A DNA stretch of 64,000 nucleotides from assembly GCF_042453785.1 (NCBI RefSeq), contig NC_091664.1:29994501-30058500 (forward strand). Reading direction: 5' to 3'. Position numbers and translations under genes: made by a program. Positions 48,717 through 60,295 of the stretch are shown here, piece by piece. This stretch comes from Malus domestica (Eukaryota > Streptophyta > Magnoliopsida > Rosales > Rosaceae). Under the pieces are notes generated by a model. The model was not told the origin of the DNA. It searched no databases and saw nothing but the letters and a program-made list of their open reading frames with translations. Within the stretch, counting starts at the first letter, position 1. The number at the start of each line of letters is the position of its first letter.

Positions 48717-48944
48717 ACCTTTTTAGAGAGTCTTTTACAACATTTTTTAGAAATGGAATTTTTGAATTTTTGAAATTGACTATCAAAAATAGAATTTTGG
48801 GTTAGGCCGGTACTGTTTAGGTTTTAGGGAGGGTAACACAATTTAAATATATTGAGCTTTCCTTTCAATTGCCCACTTTTCAAAGGCTCGATAAAGTCAA
48901 AAAGCTCATTTGTTTATCTGTTCCATTCGAATTTGTCTACTATT

Positions 48945-49040
48945 CTATTTTAATTAAAAGCAGTATTTGACCTACTAAACGTCATTAAAACGCTATTTTA
49001 ATTAAAAGCAGTATTTGACCTACTAAACGTCATTAATACG
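48945..49040. repeat. 48-bp tandem repeat, two units
   Basis: CTATTTTAATTAAAAGCAGT through TTGACCTACTAAACGTCATT is repeated directly at 48945-48992 and 48993-49040 with one base difference (AAAACG versus AATACG). Confidence 0.9.
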
Positions 49041-49682
49041 CTAAATTTATCTAGGTATTAAAATTATCTCGTCATTTTTTTTGTTTTTGAAAATGTATTT
49101 TTAACAGAATCATTATTAATGTCAGAATTCACTTTTTTAATCTATTTTTTTAATTTTACGTGATAATATGATGTATTGTATATATACAACCATTTAATAT
49201 ATAAATTTAGGATTCTCAACTTGAATTGATCAAATTTTCACACGAAAATACATACTCACTCAAATCTCATTTTGCATGGTTATAATTTTAAAGTTCGAAT
49301 ATGTAAATATTAAAAAAGCAAGCTGCAAGAACACAAATCCATCGTATTCTCAACAGCTAGAGAGGACATGCATGCATGCTCTGCAATTTTATACTTTAAG
49401 CACATTACATGCCGATCACAATTATTTAACTAATGATTAGTAAGGTACTAGAGAGGATTACAGGGATAATGCAGAATATTAAATCAACTTTACAGTACAG
49501 AAATGAACATTAGAATATTGATTAACTATTAATTATTAATTACACTAATGAGCACATACAGGAATGAGGGGTTAATCGGTCCCATGGTACGTGTTGTATA
49601 GTCTTCGTTTCATATATAGATTGGGGAGGGAGGGGGTGGCGAGGACCTCTTGGCTCTATACTTTCATTAATAGCTAATCTCC

Positions 49683-50422
49683 GAGAATTTATCAAAAATA
49701 GCCAAAAATTAACCCTTAATTTAAAAAATATCACTTTTTATAAAATCTTTCAAATATATCCAAAATTTCATTTAAATAAACACAAATACCCTCAAATTTA
49801 ACAATCAAATAAATTAAAGACTTTTTAGCCAAAATGATTCGTGACATTGACATAACTCTTTAATTTAAAAAATGTCCTTAACAATTAATGATAATCAATA
49901 GTAGTGTTCTTAAATTTGTCTATCATGAATCATTTTAGTCTTTCTTTGAATTTTTCCATTGTGATCATTTTAGTTTTTTCGTGAAAAATCTGTCAATTGC
50001 TCTGTTAGTGTGATGATGTGGTGCCACATGGGTCTCACAAATACAATCATATAACAACATGTGGATTAACTTTAAAAACTATTTTTATATTTAAAACTAA
50101 AAATGATATTAGTAAGAAAAAAAGCGTTGAAGGCATGATTGAAGTTCTGTTGCTCCCACTTGCGGTAACCGCGGCGGCGTTCAATGTCGGTGATGAGGAG
50201 GTCGAAGGGGATAGGGTTGTGGTGGTGGAGTGTAGAAGCAAATGTGAAATTGGATTGGAGCTTGAGGCAACAATAGCTAAAAAACCTTTAATTTATTTAA
50301 TTGTTAAATTTGAGGGTATTTGTGTCTATTTAAGTAAATTTTTGGATATATTTGAAGGTTTTTATAAAAAGTGACATTTTTGAAATTAAGAGTTAATATT
50401 TTGCTATATTTGACAAATACTC
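49683..50422. mobile_element. Long-TIR Mutator-like element with GC-rich insert
   Basis: About 145 bp at each end are inverted repeats: left GAGAATTTATCAAAAATAGC, right complement GAGTATTTGTCAAATATAGC. Both continue through TCACTTTTTATAAAA and AAATACCCTCAAATTTAACA. Total length is 740 bp. The interior is AT-rich except for about 50150-50265, which is GC-rich (GTAACCGCGGCGGCGTTCAA) and open on the plus strand. That pattern fits a Pack-MULE that captured a piece of host gene, but the source is unknown. The 9-bp flanks do not match well. Confidence 0.65.
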
Positions 50423-50529
50423 CTCATACCAGAAGCCAGTGCTGCACCTAGTTCATGGAAATAAATGTGAAGCCATTTGTAAATTTGTTTATTTTCTTAT
50501 ATATTTTTGCTAATTTACAGACATTGTTT

Positions 50530-50690
50530 TATTGAGAAATAGATTATTTGAGTTTAGCCACACAACATATAGGCAGTCATAATTAGATATCAAATTCGTC
50601 ACTCATGAAAGTCGAATATGAGAGATCCTCACACTTTTATATTAAAACAAGATACTATTAAACTGTAGTATTAGTAGCTATATATTTTGC
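50530..50690 (-). mobile_element. Diverged tRNA-derived SINE
   Basis: The minus-strand order of landmarks follows the SINE at 29970: TTAATAGTATCTTG, GTGTGAGGATCTCTCATATT, TTCATGAGTGACGAATTTGA, TGTTGTGTGGCTAAACTC. It is older and more diverged. Confidence 0.6.
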
Positions 50691-51011
50691 AGACATATGA
50701 AATCGAAAAGGATAACTGGGCCTCAATGGGGCATAGCTACCATATGTACTTAGGAAGGGAATTAACAGGATCTCATCAACTGACGTGTTTATTTGGTCAG
50801 CTTAATATAACTAGTCTTTATTTGGTAGCTGAAATTACTAACCTTAATCTACTGCTATTCTATAATCTATATCTATCAATCTAGCTGCCGTCTGCACTTA
50901 CCCTTTTTTGGTCCGAAGCTTCTTAGTTCAGTTGGAACCAGCTAATTGACTTTAACGAACCAGCTTATTTAACTTCAACTAATTTCCTTGGATATGATCA
51001 CTTTACTGTCA

Positions 51012-51042
51012 GTGGGGTGGGGGTGGGGGTGGGGGTGGGGGA
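51012..51042 (+). other. G-quadruplex-prone repeat (GGGGGT)n
   Basis: Runs GGGG and then GGGGG four times are separated by single T bases, a strong G4 pattern. It adjoins the left end of the MITE at 51045. Confidence 0.75.
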
Positions 51043-51044
51043 TG

Positions 51045-51255
51045 GCCAGAGAGAATCCTCGTCAGATTCTTTTTTTTAGGATCCCGAGAATCCTCTAATC
51101 ACATTCGTTTCTTGTATGTCGTGAGATCAGTTTTCATCAGGAATTGTTTATATTCAGTTTTAAATAAAAAAATTATAATAATTTATGACCGTACGATATA
51201 CGATAAACGGATATGATTGGATCCTCACAAAGAGAATCCGGTCAGATCCGCTCTT
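51045..51255. mobile_element. MITE, GAGGATCC family
   Basis: The left end AGAGAATCCTCGTCAGATTC pairs with the complement of the right end, GGATCTGACCGGATTCTC. The interior includes TAATCACATTCGTTTCTTG and its partner TATACGATAAACGGATATGA. A decayed relative lies at 19005-19180. Confidence 0.7.
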
Positions 51256-51868
51256 GGGGTGGCCATTTCTCATGCTTACAAGTAAATTTTGTGGGGTTAA
51301 CACCCAATAAAAAGGCCCCTAATTGCGGCATAATTAGCTTGACTTTCCTACTTCATGTGCAAATTGACTTGCCGTTCTTTATCAGGTGGTTTCTTTTACC
51401 TACAATTTACTATTTTTAAGGGGGGAGTTAGTCTTAGTCTTTTAGATTCACTTTCAGAGTCTGCACATGCGAATCGTGGTGAATGCTGTCTTTAGGCAAA
51501 ATGATAGACTTTCCTACTTCCGGTGCTAATTTGTCAAAAGAATAACAGAAATGCTAAGGCTACTTTCTTAAAATAAGATTGGATTTTTTGTCACTTCACA
51601 GTTTAACGTCAATACTCGTGTCAACATTACAAACCAATGTGCAAAAAATATAAGGTGTCAGAGAGTCATGGAGAGTCTCACTTTTAGATCAACTTTTTAA
51701 ACTAAAATTGTAAACTATGTGATATGTCACAAATAGAAAATAAACACGCTAATCAATACTTAAGTAATAATTCAATCACCAACAATAACGTCATATGGTT
51801 TACAAATTTTGATTTAAATAGACAATCTTCCTAACATTATTCTTGTCAAAACCCAATCATATGAGAGA

Positions 51869-52005
51869 TTTTTCAACGTGTTGGGAACACTGCTCAATAC
51901 ATCAAGTGTCATAATACAATTAGTTTGATACTTGGAAGAAAAAAAATTCAACCACTTGTATTATAATACTTTGCGACCAGACCGTGTTCTCGACACCTTG
52001 AAAAT
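51869..52005. mobile_element. Hairpin MITE, CAACGTGTTGGGAACAC family
   Basis: The left arm TTTTCAACGTGTTGGGAACA pairs with the right arm complement TTTTCAAGGTGTCGAGAACA. Both continue into AAGTGTCATAATACAA-type sequence around an A-rich centre. Sister copy at 53148. Confidence 0.75.
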
Positions 52006-52404
52006 TTTCTTCTACCATACAATTTCGATCTCCCTCTTCAGTAACTACCTACACAGAGGTTAGAATTTATAAACTTTTTGGTGTTTTTTTCTTCAGAATT
52101 TTGGATAAGATTGAAGAAAGAGGATCCTGGACAATGGATATTGGCATTATATGTTTGAACTTTGAAGCACTCCGACTCCTAGTAGATGGGAACACAATCA
52201 TGAATATATATGAAAGAAGGTGAAACATTAACATCTCATGAACAATATCTTACTCTCGAATTATGGTTGCTCTACAGACTTGTTTAATAAATCATCTAAT
52301 ATATCTAGCAATGGAGCAGCACGCTTTTTATAGCTTCTTTTTGTATAGAAGCAAGGTAAGTCGTTCTTCTTGTTGGGACAGCTTTACTTATTCTGTAACT
52401 TTTT

Positions 52405-52520
52405 TTTAATAGAACGATATTATGTACATTAAAAGAATATAAGATTAAATTAAGCCGTATAATGAGAGATTTTACATTTGACAAGAATTAAATCAAGACC
52501 TCTTCTTAAACTTTTTAATG
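52405..52520 (-). mobile_element. Degenerate SINE fragment
   Basis: A T-run followed by AATAGAACGATATTATGTAC, TTAAGCCGTATAATGAG and CAAGACCTCTTCTTAAAC tracks the minus-strand SINE of 29970-30160, with low similarity. Confidence 0.4.
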
Positions 52521-52649
52521 TATTAATTTCTAATGTGAACATTTTGTTTATGTCTTTGAATAAAATCCCTTGACAGAAAAATAAAGTAAAAAAAAATCAT
52601 TGAAAATATTGAACGCGGGCCATGCTACTGCATGCTTTGTCTATCTTAT

Positions 52650-52735
52650 TAAAGTCTTAACCACCAAATACGTGGGACAATTAAGTTTAACCACCAAAGA
52701 AGTGGGACAATTATGCTTAACCACAATTATGTTCA
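52650..52735. repeat. Short tandem repeat, about 32-bp unit
   Basis: CTTAACCACCAAATACGTGGGACAATTA-type units occur two and a half times in a row. The second reads GTTTAACCACCAAAGAAGTG and the third GCTTAACCACAATTATG. Confidence 0.75.
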
Positions 52736-53147
52736 ATTAATCTCTCTCAGAAGTCTTCCTCAAATCGATTGTCCTAGAAGCTGATGAACAAACATTTTGT
52801 CAACATTGTCGGTTCTTTGACAATTTCTAGGGCAAGTTTTGATATTTCATACATAGATTGGGGACCATAATTGCAATCCATAGTCCCTTTCCCTAGCAAG
52901 GAAACCTTCGTATACATCTCACTTATACAATGTTAAGCATGCATGCATCAAAATTAGAAATCCCGCTACACCTACAATGCTACATTTTATTTAGTAGTAC
53001 AAGTTTTGTGTAAGATCCAACCGTTAAAAAAAAAATTAGATTTTCAAATACAAGATTTAACTATTGATTTTTCGAGTTACTCAGTAATACCATAGAAGTA
53101 AAATTAGAAAACTAGTTAAGGCAACCCTATATCTTTTCCACGATAAA

Positions 53148-53288
53148 TTTTCAGTGTGCTGGAAATACGGCTCGATATACCAATGTCATAATACAATTAG
53201 TTGGAAACTTTTTTTTTTTTTTTTCAAATTTCCAACTAATTGTATAATTACATTCGAGGTACTAAGACGTGTTCCTAACACATTGAAC
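53148..53288. mobile_element. Hairpin MITE, CAACGTGTTGGGAACAC family
   Basis: TTTTCAGTGTGCTGGAAATA on the left and, as complement, TTGTTCAATGTGTTAGGAAC on the right. The arms meet at AATACAATTAGTTGGAAA and its inverted partner around a T-run. Confidence 0.75.
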
Positions 53289-53829
53289 AATCCACATCGA
53301 AATTGACCAATCACAATAAATTGTTGTCACATTTTTGTTTGGTATCATAACTTAATTATTTGTGCACGTGTAAGTAACCCTTATAAAAATATTAATATGT
53401 CCCACGGAAACGAAGCAAAGTTTGGGACAACTTCTCTTTGTTAGTTCCTACAAATATTGTGCGTTTGGGGTCTCTAATTTGGACCACGGCGCTTCACCAA
53501 CGTTGTGTCAATTCACCAACGTTCCTCTGTCGATTTTCTTGTTTTTTTTTCTTGATGAGTTTTGATTGTTTTACCTTTAAATCACGGGAACAAAATTGGA
53601 TCAAGTTTGTCCATGATCATTTGGTGTAGGCTCCAATTCCAATCTTCCAATTCCTTCCAAAAAGTTTCGTACTTTCTAAGTTCATTCCAATTTTGGAAAC
53701 TTTGAAATTTCATTCTTTTCAAATTATTGGCATATTCAACATTTCTTTAGACCAAAATGTTGAATATGCCAACAATTTGAAAGGTCGACAATGAAATCTC
53801 GTATTGAAAATCTTAAGAAACCATCATAT

Positions 53830-54003
53830 ACGGGATGACTCAATAGTTGGGGACGAATTCTAGAACCGTATTTTACATGGCACTTCTTGGGTTTGATTCC
53901 TAACGCTGGTGAATCATACGATGGTGCCATGGGGAGATTGAAATGTCTATGTGAGTATTTCCGGCCCCTAGAAGTGTAAATTGTCATGACGAAGCCACTA
54001 GCT
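53830..54003 (+). mobile_element. tRNA-derived SINE (relative of 38567)
   Basis: The order ACGGGATGACTCAATAGTTG, GGGTTTGATTCCT (B-box-like), GGTGAATCATACGATGGTG, TGACGAAGCCACTAG matches the SINE at 38567-38747 along its length. Target duplications are not clear. Confidence 0.75.
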
Positions 54004-54527
54004 GTAATTCATACAGTATGAAGTCAATCATTCTAGTTAATTTAAGCTTGAAAAGCTAATGTTTTCGGGCTTTAAGATGTATTAGAATATTTTTAGTTAC
54101 ATTCAATTTTGTTTCTTCGAATTTCGAAACTACTAAATAAAAACTAGCCAGAATAAAAATTATCTATCAAACTTGTATATTTAATTGTTATTGACGCACC
54201 AAAATAGTTCAAAATAGTCATCCTGCACTCTTGCGTAATAATAAAAGTTACATGATGACTACTTTGAGTACGAACAACAATTCCCAAGGAACCATGGAAA
54301 GACAATTGGACCTTTTGGTTGTGAAAATCATTGTTTTTGGGCTAAACCCCACATCACAGAAGCCCATTATGATAAAATGTCCTAAGCCCAGGCCCACCTC
54401 ATACTACAACATAACGGCCTTTGCTCCTTCGGATCCTAACTGCCAAACAGACTGCCTCCGTCCGCCACCCACTCCCACACCACCGCGTGTACTCTTCCAA
54501 TTGGCCCCCTCACCAATACTCCCGCCA

Positions 54528-54535
54528 TTATAAAT
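54528..54535 (+). promoter_or_regulatory. Probable TATA box of the Alba gene
   Basis: TTATAAAT lies about 105 bp upstream of the ATG at 54635, in an otherwise GC-richer proximal promoter. Confidence 0.5.
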
Positions 54536-54634
54536 TTTCCTCCCATGACCGCACTCCGCTAACGTTTCCGATCAAATTCATGAGTCTCTCCGATCCCGAA
54601 AGCGAGAGATCGAAAGTTGGAGAAAATAGCAAAA

Positions 54635-56150
54635 ATGGCGGCAGCTCAAATGCAGAGAGTCGCATCTCCACCGCCGCAATCGGTTGAGGCGCCGAAGAAG
54701 AACAGAATTCAGGTCTCCAACACCAAGAAACCGCTCTTCTTCTACGTCAATCTTGCTAAGGTATATATATTGTTATATAGTTTTTCCTTATTATATTCTT
54801 GCTCGTTCGTTCAGACGGTTTCGTAACGTAATTATATGTATCTGATTACAAGAGAAAGTATGATAATTTTTGCAATAACACCGAGAGATTAATTGTCTTT
54901 CGGGGTTTGATTGTGTTTTTTTAGAAAAAAATTTGAGTATGATGATCACACGTCATATATGAGCGGTTTGGTAATAACACGTGGCTGTATGATAATCACA
55001 ATGAAATGTTTTTCGTGTTTTTTGAGAATTTTTTTTTAGTAAGATGGTCACACCGTCATCTATCGCCTATTCATCTGTTGCTAATACGAGATTGGGAATT
55101 CACACCGTCACCTGTTGGTAATACGAGCAGATTGATAATGCCACGTGGTTTCTCGTGTCTTCTATTCTTGTGGAGGAAATGCAGGAAATTTGGAAAAGGG
55201 AACTGAAATTTAGTACAAAAATAAGGAAGCTCAATTGTAGGGATGATTTTTGTTGATACTTGGTGAAGAGAACATCTATGTGGTCTTACTGTGTAGAGCT
55301 TTTCAAGCATTTGTTGATTTCTTGAATACTAATTAGATGAATTTCGGTAAGAACTGCATTTCGTGTTTACGTTGTGTTTTCTTTGACGCAGAGGTACATA
55401 GAGCAGTACAACGAGGTTGAGCTCTCTTCGCTGGGGATGGGTAAATCTTTTCGGAATCATTTCTCAGTATCTATGTTCTTGTTCAGTTTCCGAAATAGTA
55501 ATAGCATGAAGAAGGAGAACACCTTATATAACTCAGCATGATTAACCTAAAACTAGTTGAATTACCAGACCTACGTGATTACTTTGATGAATTCAATGTA
55601 TTTTCACGCAAGTAGGCTGGAGATTTCATGATTCTGTAGCAGGCTCCAAGTGAAATTTGTATTACTGTGAACTTTGATGTGAAGCCTGTGATTATGTCCT
55701 GCACTTATGTTATTACAGCAATCACTACGGTTATCACCATTGCTGAGATTTTGAAGAACAACGGCTTGGCTATCGAAAAGAGTAAGAAATCTGCACTCTT
55801 AATTCAAAAAAACTTGCAAAAAAGTTATAAAGGTAGTTGATTTGGTTATCTTTGTTTGTGGGATTGCACAGAGGTGTCTACATCTACCGTTGGAATGAAA
55901 GACGAGAGTAAGGGTCGCCTCGTGCAGAAGGCTAAGGTTGGTTTCTTTAGTCGAGCGTCTTTAAGTTGTTGAAACATTTTATACGAAGTTTCCACCAAGC
56001 TTCTGATACCGTTTCTGTTTTTTCTCCTTTTCGTTTAAACTTCAGATCGAGATTGTGCTGGGGAAGTCTGAAAAATTCGACGCCATAATGCAAATGAATG
56101 CTGATGTACTTGCTGCGGACTCAGCTGCGACCGAGGGAATAACAAAATGA
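54635..56150 (+). CDS. Alba-domain DNA/RNA-binding protein
   Basis: Five exons (54635..54760, 55392..55440, 55719..55781, 55872..55936, 56046..56150) encode 135 residues. The ATG at 54635 is the first in its frame. After a short Ala/Pro/Gln leader, residues 21-42 read KKNRIQVSNTKKPLFFYVNL and continue RYIEQYNEVELSSLGMAITT, VITIAEILKNNGLAIEKK, and GRLVQKAKIEIVLGKSEKFD, covering the whole Alba fold. Small plant Alba proteins bind RNA and DNA, and some act in translation control or R-loop protection. It closely resembles Arabidopsis At2g34160 in sequence; by gene order the recalled counterpart is At3g04620 (DAN1). All junctions are GT-AG and keep frame. Confidence 0.94.
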
Positions 56151-56648
56151 TATAACAAAGCAGTTCCCGTTGTTGCACATTCTTCCTTCACTCTCTGCAG
56201 TATTGTAAAGATCTTCTCTTTTTGTACCGTTTCCTTCTCGAATCTGTAAATTTTTCATCTTTTTCGTGCATAATGTCGATTGTTAAATGAAAAATTGGGA
56301 AGAAATTTTAGGACCCGTTCGTTACTCTATTTGAATCTAATTTTTTAAATTAAAAAATAATTTTCAAGTTTTAGGCCTTAAAAATTTGTTTGGTATGACT
56401 ATATTAAAAAACTGAACTCAAGACTAATTAAAAAATATAGTGTATTCTTTAAAAACATAAAAAGTAAGTTTTTAAACATAAACTCATTCTTTTTTTTTCT
56501 CTCCCTCATCCCCTCTTACTCCAAATCTATACCTCTCTCTTTTCTTCTTTTCTCTCCTCTTTTTTCCTTTTATTTTTTATATTTTTTCGTCTCTCTTCCA
56601 ATATGCTCTTTTCATTCTTTTAATTATTTCTCTCACTTCTCTTCCTCT

Positions 56649-57580
56649 TAGGGGTGGGTTCAGTTTAAATCGGTTCGGTTTTTTGCCAAAACCGAAACCA
56701 AACCGAAATTTCGGTTCAGTTCGATTCGGTTCTCTTTTTTTTTCGGTTTGGTTTTTTCCGGTTCGGTTTTGGTTTTTTGTTTTTTTTTTTTCAAAAAATG
56801 AAAAACATTGAAATTTTAAATTTTAACATATCCAACACAATCATAACATAAGCATTCTAACTAGAATCAAAGACAATGAAAATAAACATTTAAAGTTGAA
56901 CTAAAATCATTAATCAAGTCTTCCAAAGTCCAAACTAACAACCTCACAACACAAAAATCGTACAAATGACTTAGAAAAGTTAAATTGTATGATGTTGTTC
57001 AAAGATCAAGGTTGTTTGCTTGTAACTGGAGGTTGACAACTTGATTAGTAAAAAAGTAATGCGTGGGTGAATTTATTTAGTGTGTGTTGGATTCTTTTCC
57101 ATCACAAATTACCCAAGTAATCTACCCGAAATAAATGTTTATGGATTCTGTTACATGTTATATGAGAGTAGATTTGAAAAAGAAAGCTGGGGCATAAGTA
57201 GACAGTGCTATGGAAATGGATGTATGTACTTCAGGAGGATGTTTGGTTCTGGAACCTTATATGGGGGATAAATAATAGGTTAGGGTTTAGAGTTTTTATA
57301 GACTTTTTTTTTTAATATTTTGAGCTTAAAGTTTGGCAACACATTGAGTTTAGCACATTTTAACTTACAAATTGGGTATAGAAAATAATACCAAAACAAA
57401 TAATTAAATAAAAAAATTAATTTAATTAATTCGGTTTGGTTCGGTTTCTAGATCACTAAAACCGAACTGAACCAAAAGAATTTGGTTCGATTTGGTTTTT
57501 TCAATTCGGTTCGGTTTTTTCGTTCGGTTCGGTTTGGTTTTCGGTTTTTTTCGGTTTTCGGTTTTTTGAACCCACCCCTA
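56649..57580. mobile_element. Non-autonomous hAT transposon, complete ends
   Basis: CTTCCTCT occurs exactly at 56641-56648 and 57581-57588, an 8-bp hAT-type target duplication. The 932-bp element starts TAGGGGTGGGTTCA and ends with its exact reverse complement TGAACCCACCCCTA. Both subterminal zones are dense with CGGTTCGGTTT/AAACCGAACCG repeats, likely transposase-binding sites. The interior has no transposase, so it needs a partner elsewhere. Confidence 0.95.
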
Positions 57581-57588
57581 CTTCCTCT

Positions 57589-58620
57589 TTATCCGGTCCA
57601 ATCTTTTTTTTTTTTTTTTTTTCAATCATCTCTTACTTTCTTTCCTTCTCCCTCCTCTTTCTCACTCTCCTACGATCGCCTCTTTTTAGATCTTTTTGTC
57701 TAGTTTAAATTATAAGATTTAAACATTTTAAATCGCAAACCAATCAAGTTTTTTAGTCTTAAAGAAAATTGTTTTCAAGAAATGTTCTTAAAAAATATTT
57801 TGAGAAATGATAAAAAATTTCAAATAGAATACTAAATAGGCTGACTTTTTGATATCACGCGCAATCTTATTATTCGTGTACATACATGAGACATACACAT
57901 ATGCATGTATTATATAGCAGCACATGGAAGACCCTCTGCGTATTTCGTTACATCGATAAAGAAATTACTACGAATGCACATAATTTAGACAAATTAAAAT
58001 TGCAGAACAAACTTTTTTGGTAAGTTCTTTACACGTAAGGCACAACGAAGCTTTCAAAAGTGGACTCATAAATGCATATAACTTAGCAATTAAGTATTTT
58101 CCATTGTCTCGTTTGAAGAAATTAGATGCAATTTGTATTTTTGAGGTTATGAGTAGAAATTGTCTAAATTTTCTCTTCGAAAACTGCTTGGCTGCCATTA
58201 GTGATTTCGAAGGTTTTATCGAAGCCTTCTTCTTCTTCCATCGCTATATACATCGGAAGTTTGACAATGTCTTCGTATAACGATCTTATTAGGTATGTTT
58301 AAATCTTTGATTTTTGACTCTTCTTGTAATATTTTGCTTGAGTTTCGGATCGATTTGTTTATTTTCAGGCTCATGTTAGACTTTTTGCAATTTGAAAATG
58401 ATTTCCGCCTTGCTTTTTTTATTTTTGTACACAATTATGTTTATTTACGTCTATTGATTCATTTGTCATTTCATTAATTTGAAAGCAGAAACAAACGAGG
58501 TGTGTGGAAGGACAAAAATGTAGTGTAGAAAATTACATCACTTTGTTTCCATCTCTTTTCAATTTCTTCTTTTCAATGCGCCCTCTCTTTTAAATTTGCG
58601 CCTAGTATTTCTAATATGAA
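57589..58620. other. Intergenic, nothing recognised
   Basis: Pyrimidine-rich near the hAT element, then AT-rich. Short frames at 58017-58477 have no recognised motif. Confidence 0.4.
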
Positions 58621-59055
58621 AACCTTTAAGGAAAGGGATCCTTATTTTTTATTTTTTTATAAAAATGAGAATTAGTTGTGGGGTCAACATCATATCGAAT
58701 TTTAACGATTTGAATCGTTTATTTTTCAAGTTGTACCTCATAGATCATCCTTGCAAAACATTAGCCAAATCAGAAATATTTAAGACATCTAATTGTGTTC
58801 CAAGAAATGAACGAATACTTTGTTATATAAAAAACAATGAAATTTGATCTTGATAATTAAATAAGCAAATGATTTCAGATTGAATTGAATTTTTGCAATG
58901 ATGATCTATGAATCGAGATTGAATTTTTGCAATGATGATCTATGAATCGAGATTAAGAAAATAAACGATTCGAATCGTTGAAATTCGATATGGAATGGGT
59001 CTCACATCTAATCCCTATTTTTTTTCTTTCAAAATCATGGGGATTCCTTTGCAGA
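58621..59055. mobile_element. MITE related to 29784, with internal 34-bp duplication
   Basis: Inverted arms TCGAATTTTAACGATTTGAA (left) and TTCGAATCGTTGAAATTCGA (right), both with CATAGATCATC-type sequence, mark the same family as 29784-30346. The 34-bp unit starting GAATTTTTGCAATGATGATC is duplicated exactly at 58887-58920 and 58921-58954. No SINE is present here. Confidence 0.8.
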
Positions 59056-59160
59056 AAAAGCCTGTTCTAATAGAAGCATAAACAACCATACCTTTATATT
59101 TTTCATTATTATTTTATTTTATTTTCCAAAATAAACAGCCCATTCCTAATTTGGGAATAT

Positions 59161-59220
59161 TTGTTGATAATGCATGAGCCGTCGCTCTGTTTGTTGATAA
59201 TGCATGAGCCGTCGCTCTGT
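59161..59220. repeat. 30-bp exact tandem repeat, two units
   Basis: TTGTTGATAATGCATGAGCC followed by GTCGCTCTGT is repeated head to tail with no change. Confidence 0.95.
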
Positions 59221-59862
59221 CTTCTTACCTATGGTAAGCCACAGTTGTTCATTTTTTTCTGGACTAGAGAGGTTATGGGAAATTTAACCCTGCTGATGGC
59301 CACAATCAAGCAGACTTACTAGAACGGAGTATCGAATCTGGAACCACTAACAATTTTTTATTTATTGGAGAGTTACAATCTACGTCCTTATCATTTGACC
59401 ACCTGCTGTAATTTTTAAATAGCTTGGAGGAATTACTTTTGGTTATAAGTGTTTCTACGGAAAAGTGCTTATATCATAGCTATTTTTTTTCTTTTGAAAA
59501 TCTTAAAATGTACCCTTTTTACTCAAAAATATTTTTAAGTATTTCCTCTAGATGAAAAAATGTTTTAAATTGTTTAAAAGTGTTTTTAGCGAATTTAACC
59601 ATTAGCTATAGGTTTTATTTATAGGAAAACTAATGAAAATGACTTCAAATATTTACATTTAATAAAAAACCGTACACTAAATTTTATTTAATGATAAAGA
59701 CAAAAAATAAAAATAAACAAAAAACTTAAAAAAATCCAAGTGCGCTGAGCGCATGTCCCTTCCCCCCCTCCCCACTCGCCCTCCTCCGTAAACCCCATCC
59801 CAATCCCCTCTCCCGCAATACCTATAGTCTATACCTCATTCACTAATACCACTAATTCTGAT
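59221..59862. other. Intergenic with a MITE part-copy
   Basis: A fragment of the GGAACTTTAACG family lies in inverse orientation near 59624-59705 (AGGAAAACTAATGAAAATGA). A C-rich stretch near 59760-59800 leads into the gene fragment at 59863. Nothing else is recognised. Confidence 0.45.
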
Positions 59863-60060
59863 GTGAGATCACCTTCATCCTCCACTCCCGTCGCTCGTTA
59901 CTCTTTGCCATCGTCAATTTTCGATCCCCCAGCCTTTACAGAAAGTTTCGCCTACGATCCACCCGGCAAACACTTCATCGTTAGCTCCATCCACAAATGC
60001 ACCATCCTTTCTGTCCCCGCGCCTCCTTCCACGACAAAGCCTAGCAAACCTATACCCTAA
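59863..60060 (+). pseudogene. Gene fragment, SMP-30/NHL-like N-terminal part
   Basis: A GC-richer stretch in AT-rich surroundings is open for 65 codons and includes IFDPPAFTESFAYDPPGKHF followed by IVSSIHKCTIL. This recalls the N-terminal motif FTESFAYDPSAQHFIVGS of plant SMP-30/gluconolactonase-like beta-propeller proteins. Only about 35 residues match; there is no continuation, signal peptide or visible splice site. I read it as a captured or relic piece, not a gene. The family call is from memory. Confidence 0.4.
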
Positions 60061-60295
60061 TTGCCTAACCTTCAAATCAAACCCAGTTTCCTCCGTGCCT
60101 CATTTTCTTCTGGAAAGCCATAGCTTGATGGTACAAGGTTGCATAAGGGAAGGTTTGCCAATAATAAAAGGGAACAATATCAAATCAAATCAAGTCCATT
60201 AACTGCCTTTTTTCAATACAAAGTGAATTGTTTGAGAAAATTGCAAATTCTGATTGGTATGGCATGTTCTAGTTGGTTGCTAACTCTGACTGTAT

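Larger units (their letters stand above)
42830..54527. other. Gene-poor interval of 11.7 kb
   Basis: I find no gene I can support here. The interval is AT-rich and is made of short non-autonomous elements and local repeats, each listed separately: MITEs at 43967, 46587, 48579, 51045, 51869 and 53148; SINEs at 50530, 52405 and 53830; a long-TIR element at 49683; and tandem repeats at 47775, 48945 and 52650. Parts without named structure (44130-46580, 46740-47770, 54010-54520) show nothing I can identify. Confidence 0.5.

Noticed and set aside
50018-50374. 118-residue frame across the long-TIR element
   Set aside because: It runs through AT-rich transposon sequence into the inverted repeat. 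Only the GC-rich middle may be of gene origin.
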